Source of the DNA: Bradyrhizobium sp. WSM1417
Lineage (GTDB): Bacteria > Pseudomonadota > Alphaproteobacteria > Rhizobiales > Xanthobacteraceae
Assembly: GCF_000515415.1 (NCBI RefSeq)
Contig: NZ_KI911783.1
Location: 1,042,292 to 1,106,291, forward strand
DNA: 64,000 bases
Direction: 5' to 3'
Part shown: one piece after another, positions 56,603-64,000 of the stretch
How positions within the stretch are numbered: position 1 is the stretch's first letter
Layout of the letters: every line of letters begins with the position of its first letter
Notes under the pieces: model-generated
What the model saw: only the letters and a program-made list of their open reading frames with translations
Told to the model about the DNA's origin: nothing
Database searches by the model: none
Made by a program: the position numbers and the translations under genes

Positions 56603-56724
56603 GGCGGCACCTTCTTGAGAGCACTTGGCGTTTCGAGGCAGATTTATAGTTGGGCTGGTTCTGCCGGATTTAGGGACGCCCGACAATCCGCTTTCTTTGT
56701 CTGAATCGTATCCAGGCCTATCCT

Positions 56725-56805
56725 CGTCGTTGCGAGCGAAGCGAAGCAATCCAGACTATTTCCGCGGTACGGTTTCTAGATTGCTTCGCTTCGCTCGCAA
56801 CGACG
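56725..56805. repeat. Palindromic intergenic repeat, family A
   Basis: CGTCGTTGCGAGCGAAGCGA...GCAATCCAGA and TCTAGATTGCTTCGC...TCGCTCGCAACGACG form a nearly perfect hairpin. It ends 24 bp before the start of the dienoyl-CoA-reductase-like gene, in the divergent gap. Confidence 0.9.
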
Positions 56806-56829
56806 AACCAAGAACAAAGGATTCAAACC

Positions 56830-57669
56830 ATGTTTGAAACAGGCCTGCTCAAGGACAAGCGCATCCTCGTCACCGGCGGCGGTTCGGGTCTCGGTGCTGC
56901 GATGGCGCACCGCTTCCTCGCGCTCGGCGCCGAGCTCGTGATCTGCGGCCGCAAGCTCGATCGGCTCGATGCGGCGGCGAGCGAAATGCGCGAAGAGACC
57001 GGCGGCAAGGTCACGACGGTCGCCTGCGATATCCGCGATGGCGCCGCCGTCGAGAGCATGATGGACGCCATCTGGCGCGAGGCGCCGCTCGATATTCTCG
57101 TCAACAATGCGGCTGCGACCTTCATCGCGCAGAGCGAACATCTCTCGTTCCGCGCCGCGGATGCGATCCTCGCGCCGACGCTGCATGGTGCGATGTATTG
57201 CACGCTTGCCGCGGGTAAGCGCTGGATCGACGGCAAGCGTGGCGGCGTCGTGCTCTCGATCCTCTCGACCTCAACCATCACCGGTCGCGCCTTCACCGTG
57301 CCGTCGGCGATGGCGAAGTCCGCGGTGCTGGCGATGACCAAAAGTCTCGCCGTGGAATGGGGCCCGAAGCGCATCCGCACCGTCGCGATCGCGCCGGGAC
57401 CATTCCCGACCGCCGGCGCCTCGGGCCAGCTCCGTCCCGAGGGGCGCGACGAAGGATGGGCCGCGCGCAACCCGATGGGACGCGCCGGCGAGCACAGCGA
57501 GCTTGCCGACCTCGCCAGCTTCCTGGTCTCCGACCGTGCCGGCTACATCAACGGCGAGATGGTGGTGATCGACGGTGGCGCGCATTTGCGCAGCTCGGGC
57601 GCCGAGGATTTGTTGCGCTGGACCGATGCGCAATGGGCGGAGCAGCGCGCGGCGCGATCCAGGGCTTAG
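56830..57669 (+). CDS. SDR oxidoreductase, 2,4-dienoyl-CoA-reductase-like
   Basis: 279 residues. Cofactor motif ILVTGGGSGLGAAMAHRFL and NNAAA (LVNNAAATFIA) are intact. The classical YxxxK is changed: the segment TVPSAMAKSAVLAMTKSLA has Ser at the Tyr position, as in 2,4-dienoyl-CoA reductases. AVEWGPKRIRTVAIAPGPFP and the closing YINGEMVVIDGGA match that group. It would reduce 2,4-dienoyl-CoA intermediates of unsaturated fatty acid breakdown, using NADPH. AAAGGA lies 11 bases before the start. Confidence 0.9.
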   Translation: MFETGLLKDKRILVTGGGSGLGAAMAHRFLALGAELVICGRKLDRLDAAASEMREETGGKVTTVACDIRDGAAVESMMDAIWREAPLDILVNNAAATFIAQSEHLSFRAADAILAPTLHGAMYCTLAAGKRWIDGKRGGVVLSILSTSTITGRAFTVPSAMAKSAVLAMTKSLAVEWGPKRIRTVAIAPGPFPTAGASGQLRPEGRDEGWAARNPMGRAGEHSELADLASFLVSDRAGYINGEMVVIDGGAHLRSSGAEDLLRWTDAQWAEQRAARSRA

Positions 57670-57786
57670 TCGCCGCGATCTTCGCTAACTGCCTTCCCAA
57701 ATTGGACTTTCCCGGCTATCCCTGCCTCGGGGACAACGCGCGGCCGGGCCATCTTCCAGTCACAATATTGAGGGAACCACTCCAGC

Positions 57787-58440
57787 ATGTGGCGGGTGCT
57801 GATTTTAGCTTTGATGACGGGCGTGGCGGCCTGTGGAATCACCGATTCCGCGCGGGCGCAGCCTGCGCCCAAAACTGCACCGAAAGAGGCCGCGCCGAAA
57901 TCGGCTGCGCCGGCGACCAATACGACCGGCAAGACGGCTGCAAAGCCCGAGAGCAAGCCGGTGGCCCCGCACGCGGCGGTTGCGGGCGGCGCCGAGCCGA
58001 CCCTGATCGGTCAGTTCGGCACCTGGGGCGCTTATTCGGCCGCGCCCAACGGAAAAAAAGTCTGCTTCGCGCTGGCCAAGCCGTCGTCGTCGAAGACCAA
58101 CCCGCCGAATCGGCCGCGCGATCCTGCCTATGCCTTCGTCTCCACCCGCCCGGCGGAGAAGGTCAACAACGAAGTCTCGGTCATGATCGGCTACGCGCTC
58201 AAGCCGGGCTCTGAATCCTCGGTCGAGGTCGGCGGCGCCGCTTTCGCCATGTACTCGCAGGGCGATGGTCTCTGGATCAAGAACGCGGCCGAGGAAGAGC
58301 GGATGGTCGAGGCCATGCGCAAATCCGCCGATCTCGTGGTCAAGGGCGTCTCGTCCAAGGGGACCGAGACGACCGACACCTTTTCGCTGAAGGGCCTTGC
58401 CCAGGCGCTCGACAAGATCGCGCAGGATTGCAGGCGTTAA
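57787..58440 (+). CDS. Invasion-associated locus B (IalB) family protein
   Basis: 217 residues. A signal peptide (LILALMTGVAACGITDSARA, with AQP after it) precedes an Ala/Pro/Lys-rich linker and the IalB-type domain (about 70-215: FGTWGAYSAAPNGKKVCFALA, NEVSVMIGYALKPGS, GLWIKNAAEEERMVEAMRKS). IalB was named from Bartonella invasion; in free-living rhizobia these are common periplasmic proteins of unknown function. The two Cys may form a disulfide. Confidence 0.9.
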   Translation: MWRVLILALMTGVAACGITDSARAQPAPKTAPKEAAPKSAAPATNTTGKTAAKPESKPVAPHAAVAGGAEPTLIGQFGTWGAYSAAPNGKKVCFALAKPSSSKTNPPNRPRDPAYAFVSTRPAEKVNNEVSVMIGYALKPGSESSVEVGGAAFAMYSQGDGLWIKNAAEEERMVEAMRKSADLVVKGVSSKGTETTDTFSLKGLAQALDKIAQDCRR

Positions 58441-58508
58441 GCCTGCGGTCGATAAGGTCGCAATCGGCAGGTCTGGTTGCTATATAGGGGCGGTTCCAGA
58501 TTTTCTCC

Positions 58509-58589
58509 CGTCATTCCGGGGCGATGCGTAGCATCGAATCCGGAATCTCGAGGTTCCGGGTCTGGTCCTTTGGACCATCCCGGAACGAC
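58509..58589. repeat. Palindromic intergenic repeat, family B-related
   Basis: CGTCATTCCGGGGCGATGCG with inner GCGATGCGTAGCATCG, and a right half TTCCGGGTCTGGTCCTTTGGACCATCCCGGAACGAC with a tight GGTCCTTTGGACC hairpin. It ends only 19 bp before the rlmN start. Confidence 0.8.
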
Positions 58590-58608
58590 CACCTAATCAG
58601 GCCATTCC

Positions 58609-59811
58609 ATGCAACCGATGACCGAGCCGCACAACGCAATACTGGTGGAGAAGACTCCGCTTGAAACCTATGTGCCGCCGGCGAGGCCCTCGCTGATCGG
58701 CCTGTCGCGTACCGAGCTTGCCGATCGCCTCGGCGAGATCGGCGTTGCAACGGCGCAGCGCAAGATGCGCGTGCAGCAGCTGTGGCATTGGATGTATTTC
58801 CGTGGCGCCCAGAATTTCGACGAGATGACGTCGGTCTCGAAGGGCATTCGCGCCGAGCTCGCGCAACATTTCACCGTCGACCGGCCCGAAGTCGTGGCCG
58901 AGCAGATCTCCAACGACGGCACCCGCAAATGGCTGCTGCGGCTGCCGAGCGGCGACAATGTCGAGCGGGCACATGAAGTCGAGTGCGTCTACATCCCGGA
59001 AACCGATCGCGGCACGCTGTGCGTCTCCTCCCAGGTCGGCTGCACCTTGAACTGCTCCTTCTGTCACACCGGCACCCAGCGCCTGGTGCGCAACCTCACT
59101 GCCGGCGAGATCGTCGGACAGGTGATGGTCGCGCGGGATCGTCTGAACGACTGGGCCGATCGCGAAGACGGTACGCGTCGTGTCACCAACATCGTGATGA
59201 TGGGCATGGGCGAGCCGCTCTACAATTTCGACGCGGTGCGCGATGCGCTGCTGATCGTCGGCGACAACGAAGGCATCGGCATCTCCCGCCGCCGCATCAC
59301 GCTGTCGACCTCGGGCGTGGTCCCGAATATCGTGCGCGCGGGCGAGGAGATTGGCGTGATGCTCGCGATCTCGCTGCATGCGGTGCGCGACGAGCTGCGT
59401 AACGAGCTGGTGCCGCTCAACCGCAAATATCCGATCAAGGAATTGCTGCAGGCCTGCCGCGATTATCCCGGCGCCTCGAACGCGCGCCGCATCACCTTCG
59501 AATATGTGATGCTCAAGGGCGTCAACGACTCGCTCGATGATGCCAAGCTGCTGGTGAAGATGCTCAAGGGCATTCACGCCAAGATCAATCTGATCCCGTT
59601 CAACCCCTGGCCCGGCACCGCCTATGAATGCTCGGACTGGGACCAGATCGAAAAATTCTCCGAATACGTCTTCAACGCCGGCTATTCATCGCCGGTGCGC
59701 ACCCCGCGTGGCCGCGACATCCTGGCGGCCTGCGGCCAGCTCAAGTCGGAGACGGAAAAGCTTTCCGCCAGGGAACGCCAGACGCTGCGGGCTATGGCGA
59801 TGACGGATTAG
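58609..59811 (+). CDS. rlmN: Dual-specificity RNA methyltransferase RlmN
   Basis: 400 residues. Radical SAM Cys cluster [14 protein letters not shown] (C-x3-C-x2-C), the glycine-rich VMMGMGEPL and a late Cys in DILAACGQL that serves as methyl-carrying residue in the family. It methylates C2 of A2503 in 23S rRNA and A37 of some tRNAs. No better start than ATG 58609, although the ribosome site is poor. Possibly transcribed with the IalB gene. Confidence 0.97.
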   Translation: MQPMTEPHNAILVEKTPLETYVPPARPSLIGLSRTELADRLGEIGVATAQRKMRVQQLWHWMYFRGAQNFDEMTSVSKGIRAELAQHFTVDRPEVVAEQISNDGTRKWLLRLPSGDNVERAHEVECVYIPETDRGTLCVSSQVGCTLNCSFCHTGTQRLVRNLTAGEIVGQVMVARDRLNDWADREDGTRRVTNIVMMGMGEPLYNFDAVRDALLIVGDNEGIGISRRRITLSTSGVVPNIVRAGEEIGVMLAISLHAVRDELRNELVPLNRKYPIKELLQACRDYPGASNARRITFEYVMLKGVNDSLDDAKLLVKMLKGIHAKINLIPFNPWPGTAYECSDWDQIEKFSEYVFNAGYSSPVRTPRGRDILAACGQLKSETEKLSARERQTLRAMAMTD

Positions 59812-59838
59812 CTTGGTAGGTGCACTGTGTTGCTTCCC

Positions 59839-59925
59839 CGTCATTGCGAGGAGCGCAGCGACGAAGCAATCCAGACTGCCTCCGCGGACGCATCTCTGGA
59901 TTGCTTCGCTTCGCTCGCAATGACG
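59839..59925. repeat. Palindromic intergenic repeat, family A
   Basis: CGTCATTGCGAGGAGCGCAG...GAAGCAATCCAGA paired with TCTGGATTGCTTCG...GCTCGCAATGACG. Lies between the rlmN stop and the next gene, ending 20 bp before its start codon. Confidence 0.9.
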
Positions 59926-59945
59926 GTAACGTTGGCATCCTCTGC

Positions 59946-60440
59946 ATGTCCCTGATCGGCCGCCTCATCGTCATCTTCATCGGCTTTCTCGCCGCCTGCT
60001 TCATCGGCGGCATGATCGTCGTCGTCGCGCTGTTGTTTCCGGAGTTCGCCGATCTCGGCGCAGGTCCCGTCGATCAGGGCACGATCGATATCGTGCTCGG
60101 GTTCGGCTTCATCTTCGTCTCCGGCTTTGCGCTGGTGCCGGCGGCGGTGATCGTCGCGATCACCGAGGCGCTCTACATCCGCAGCGCACTCGCCTATGCC
60201 GTGGGCGGAGGCGTCGTGGGGCTCGCCTGCTATCTCGGGCTCGTCCCGTTTCATTCCGACACGCTGCAATTCGAAGGCATCGTGCGGCGGCATCTGGAGA
60301 TCATGACCGGCGCCGGCATCGTCGCCGGTGTCGTCTACTGGCTGATCGCCGGCCGCAATGCCGGCGCCTGGCGCAATCCGCCACTGCCGCGCAAGCCGCC
60401 TCCGCCGCTGCCGTCGAATTCAAGACCGGACGTGCGGTGA
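59946..60440 (+). CDS. Small polytopic membrane protein (unassigned)
   Basis: 164 residues with four predicted membrane helices (about 6-28, 48-70, 75-100, 118-138: IVIFIGFLAACFIGGMIVVV; GFGFIFVSGFALVPAAVIVA; YAVGGGVVGLACYLGL; TGAGIVAGVVYWLIAG). A Pro-rich cytosolic tail (PPLPRKPPPPLPSNSRP) ends it. Start at 59946 avoids reading through the repeat. No family recognised. Downstream, PAP2 starts 56 bp later. Confidence 0.75.
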   Translation: MSLIGRLIVIFIGFLAACFIGGMIVVVALLFPEFADLGAGPVDQGTIDIVLGFGFIFVSGFALVPAAVIVAITEALYIRSALAYAVGGGVVGLACYLGLVPFHSDTLQFEGIVRRHLEIMTGAGIVAGVVYWLIAGRNAGAWRNPPLPRKPPPPLPSNSRPDVR

Positions 60441-60496
60441 GTTTCTGACTTGCCACGGGGTTTTCATCCCCTTCCCACTCGGCTAAACCCCGCGCC

Positions 60497-61273
60497 ATGA
60501 ACCGGACTGGACTCTTCATCGCCCTGGCGCTGTGGCTCGTGATCGGCGTCGTTTTCGGCCTCTATCCCGAGCTTGATCTCAAGCTCGCAGCGCTGTTCTT
60601 CGACCCTGATACGAAGTCGTTTCCGCTCAAGCTGAAGGATTGGGCCGGCTTCGCGCGCGATGCCGCGATGTGGGTCGCCTGGGCGTTCGTGCTGCCTGCG
60701 CTGATCGCGCTCGTGGTCAAGATGTTCAGGCCAGACCGCCCGCTGATGGTATCCGGGCGCGCGATCGTCTTCCTGCTGGTCACGATCATCCTGTCAGCCG
60801 GCATCCTCACCAATCTCGCCTTCAAGTCCTATTGGGGCCGGCCGCGCCCGGTGGTGGTGACGCAGTTTACCGGCGACCAGCAATTCGTGCCGTGGTGGGA
60901 TCCGCGCGGCGGCTGCGCGCGCAACTGCTCGTTCTTCTCGGGCGAGGGCGCGACCGCATTCTGGACGCTGGCGCCCGCCGCACTGGCGCCGCCGCCGTGG
61001 CGGCCGCTCGCTTATGCCGGAGCCGTGGTGTTCGGCCTCGTGACCAGCGGGCTGCGGATGGCCTTTGGCGGTCACTTCTTCACCGACGTGTCGATCGCCG
61101 GCCTCGTCACCTTCGTCGTGATCTGGTTTGCCTACGCGCTGATCTACCGCTGGCCGCGGACCCGGTTTTCGGACGAGGCGGTCGATGCCGCCCTGACCCG
61201 GCTGAACATGCCCGCCTACCGGCTGCGCCAGCGCCTGTTCGGCCGCAAGTCGAGTGCCGAGCCGTCAGTTTGA
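60497..61273 (+). CDS. PAP2-family phosphatase with variant motif 2
   Basis: 258 residues, about six spans. Motif 1 KSYWGRPRP (K-x6-RP) and motif 3 RMAFGGHFFTD (R-x5-H-x3-D) are intact. Motif 2, normally PSGH, reads FFSGEG, so the general-acid His is replaced by Glu. Such proteins act on lipid phosphates (lipid A, phosphatidylglycerophosphate, undecaprenyl diphosphate). The change is noteworthy but seen in some rhizobial relatives as far as I recall. Probably in a transcript with the upstream membrane gene. Confidence 0.85.
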   Translation: MNRTGLFIALALWLVIGVVFGLYPELDLKLAALFFDPDTKSFPLKLKDWAGFARDAAMWVAWAFVLPALIALVVKMFRPDRPLMVSGRAIVFLLVTIILSAGILTNLAFKSYWGRPRPVVVTQFTGDQQFVPWWDPRGGCARNCSFFSGEGATAFWTLAPAALAPPPWRPLAYAGAVVFGLVTSGLRMAFGGHFFTDVSIAGLVTFVVIWFAYALIYRWPRTRFSDEAVDAALTRLNMPAYRLRQRLFGRKSSAEPSV

Positions 61274-61330
61274 GCCATTAAAGGGGTGCCGAGCCCCGCG
61301 AAATTTGATATTCGCGCGGTCAACCCGTGA

Positions 61331-62704
<1,374 letters not shown>

Positions 62705-62729
62705 CGTTCCCGGAGATTGTTGCCTCATT

Positions 62730-62814
62730 CGTCATTGCGAGCGAAGCGAAGCAATCCAGGATCTTTCCGCAGCGGCAGTCTGGATTGGTTCGTCGCTTCG
62801 CTCCTCGCAATGAC
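62730..62814. repeat. Palindromic intergenic repeat, family A
   Basis: CGTCATTGCGAGCGAAGCGA...GCAATCCAGGA and GTCTGGATTGGTTCGTCGC...TCCTCGCAATGAC. Slightly less perfect than the other copies. Directly after argG, before the terminator. Confidence 0.85.
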
Positions 62815-62821
62815 AGAAACA

Positions 62822-62851
62822 AAAATGGCCGGGATTGCTCCCGGCCATTTT
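62822..62851. terminator. Bidirectional intrinsic terminator
   Basis: A 12-bp perfect stem (AAAATGGCCGGG / CCCGGCCATTTT) with a 6-base loop, A-run on the left and T-run on the right, between convergent argG and the OmpA-family gene. It would work in both directions. Confidence 0.93.
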
Positions 62852-62867
62852 GCGTTTGCGCGTGCCG

Positions 62868-64000
62868 TTACCGCGGCGGCGCGGTGCCGGGCGGGGGCGG
62901 CGGCAGCGAGGCCTGGCCGCCGTTGAGCAACGGCGTGATGTTGCGGACGGTGACCCGCCGGTTGATCGCGCTCGGCCCTTGCGTCTGCTCCTTGAGATAC
63001 TGCTCGCCATAGCCCTGCGAGGTCAGGTTCTCAGCCGGCACACTGAATTGCTGTGTCAGCAATTCGGCCGCGGACTGTGCACGACGGTCCGACAATGACA
63101 AATTGTCGACGTCGTTGCCGACCGCGTCGGTGTGTCCCTCGATCAGGAACACCGAGCGCGGGTTGGCCTGGATCGCCTGATTGAGACCGTCGGCGATCAC
63201 TTGCAGCTTGGCCGCCTGATCCGGTGGGATCGTCCACGAACCCGTCTCGAACGTGATCGAGTTGACGTCCACGCTCGGCATCTGCATGCGAACATTGGGG
63301 CTGTAGCGGATTTCGTCGAGCGTATAACGCCGATCGATCCGCTGCACCGGCGGTGCCCGCATGGTCTGGTAGATCACGTCCGGCGAGGCCTCCTGGGCAT
63401 CGACGATATAGCGGTCGTAGGGAATGTTCACGACCGGCGGCGGCGCGTCGACATAGAAGCCGCCGACCGACTGCGGATCGCGATAGCTGTTGTCGATGAT
63501 GATGAGCTCGCGCCCGCGGGAATCCCTGCGGATGCGTCGCAGCAGCCGACCGTCCGGACCGACAACAGTAATGATCTCGCTGCCATCGGGACGGATCACC
63601 ACGGTGCGGGTATCGGCGCCGACAGTCTCGGTGCGGATGTCGCGGGCGCCGTAGCGGAAGCGATAGAGATCGTTGCCGCGGACGTATGTCTGCCCACCGG
63701 GATCGCGGATGATGATGCGGTCCGGCTCGGTGTAGACGGTGCGACCGCCTTCGACGGATTCGCGCCGCTGATTGTGGAGGTCGGCGATGGTAGCTCCGAT
63801 CACGGCGCCGGCAACCACACCTGCACCGATCGCGAGCGGCGTGAGGTCACGCTGCGGCGGACGCGGTGCTGGCGGCAGCGGTGCTGCGACCGTCGGCGCG
63901 GTTCGGAAAGCCGGCGCAACCGTCGGCGGCGCGTATTGCGCCCTGTTGGGCGGAGGCGTTGCGGCCGCGGAGCCCGGGACGGTGCTCGGTGCCGCAGCGC
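62868..64000 (-). CDS. OmpA-family outer membrane protein (N-terminus outside window)
   Basis: The frame is open to the window edge, so the start lies beyond base 64000; 376 residues are visible. The visible N-terminal part is Pro/Ala/Thr-rich (PPPNRAQYAPP; PLPPAPRPPQRD), followed by a short hydrophobic glycine-zipper-like stretch (LAIGAGVVAGAVIGA) and a beta-rich middle. The C-terminal OmpA/MotB peptidoglycan-binding domain holds SITFETGSW, FLIEGHTDAVGNDVDNLSLS DRRAQSA and LTSQGYGEQY. It tethers the outer membrane to peptidoglycan. The GTG at 63818 would only give a shortened protein, so it is not the start. Confidence 0.9.
   Translation of the reverse strand, partial: AAAPSTVPGSAAATPPPNRAQYAPPTVAPAFRTAPTVAAPLPPAPRPPQRDLTPLAIGAGVVAGAVIGATIADLHNQRRESVEGGRTVYTEPDRIIIRDPGGQTYVRGNDLYRFRYGARDIRTETVGADTRTVVIRPDGSEIITVVGPDGRLLRRIRRDSRGRELIIIDNSYRDPQSVGGFYVDAPPPVVNIPYDRYIVDAQEASPDVIYQTMRAPPVQRIDRRYTLDEIRYSPNVRMQMPSVDVNSITFETGSWTIPPDQAAKLQVIADGLNQAIQANPRSVFLIEGHTDAVGNDVDNLSLSDRRAQSAAELLTQQFSVPAENLTSQGYGEQYLKEQTQGPSAINRRVTVRNITPLLNGGQASLPPPPPGTAPPR

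Overview
The window reads as a chromosomal core segment of a slow-growing, GC-rich alphaproteobacterium, most likely Bradyrhizobium or a close relative in the Nitrobacteraceae. Reasons: protein families and gene neighbourhoods (tsaD-gpsA-EVE, hemD-mitofilin-hemY, rsmB-heparinase-purH, yggT-yggU), strong GC bias with long antisense shadow frames, and many short palindromic intergenic repeats of the kind seen throughout Bradyrhizobium genomes. There are no nodulation, nitrogen-fixation, phage, plasmid or CRISPR genes here.

Layout. 1-5 kb: the 3' end of a glutathione S-transferase, a gamma-glutamyltransferase with an MFS transporter downstream, and a divergent UMF1-type MFS protein. 5-10 kb: a minus-strand block rsmB, heparinase-like, purH. 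10-16 kb: SDHAF4-like protein, membrane-anchored nuclease, L,D-transpeptidase, acetyl-CoA synthetase, topoisomerase IB. 16-24 kb: a class III cyclase, the tsaD-gpsA-EVE operon, and the divergent heme-related run hemD, mitofilin-like, hemY, ended by tRNA-Thr(CGU). 24-29 kb is the most accessory-looking part: a decayed IS481-type transposase end next to the tRNA, a 793-residue membrane protein, a small secreted protein, a polysaccharide deacetylase and two small secreted Cys-rich proteins. 29-39 kb: MFS exporter, Tat-type hydrolase, cytochrome P450, a second class III cyclase, TerB-like protein, SDR, amidotransferase, crotonase. 39-47 kb: tRNA-Ala(CGC), yggT-yggU-folD, ppa, GNAT, hydrolase, DCC protein, flavin amine oxidase, typA. 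47-51 kb: a compact minus-strand cluster of Crp/Fnr regulator, Lgt-like membrane protein, multi-cysteine radical SAM protein and small membrane protein. 51-64 kb: response regulator, PhoD phosphatase, orphan TAXI protein, PCD, YkvA-like protein, quinone oxidoreductase, dienoyl-CoA-reductase-like SDR, IalB-like protein, rlmN, a membrane protein, a variant PAP2 phosphatase, argG and an OmpA-family protein cut by the window edge.

Most of the window is housekeeping. The best candidate for an undescribed system is the 47.6-50.8 kb cluster. Its radical SAM protein resembles the archaeal MJ0619/tetraether-synthase group and overlaps a gene for a divergent phosphatidylglycerol-handling (Lgt-like) membrane protein, which suggests a dedicated lipid modification pathway under a Crp/Fnr-type regulator. 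Secondary leads are the IS481 relic, the tandem Cys-rich secreted proteins, the two-membrane-span orphan TAXI protein, a PAP2 enzyme with Glu in place of the motif-2 His, and palindromic repeats lying within about 25 nt of several start codons. All identifications come from reading sequence and motifs; no database search was run.
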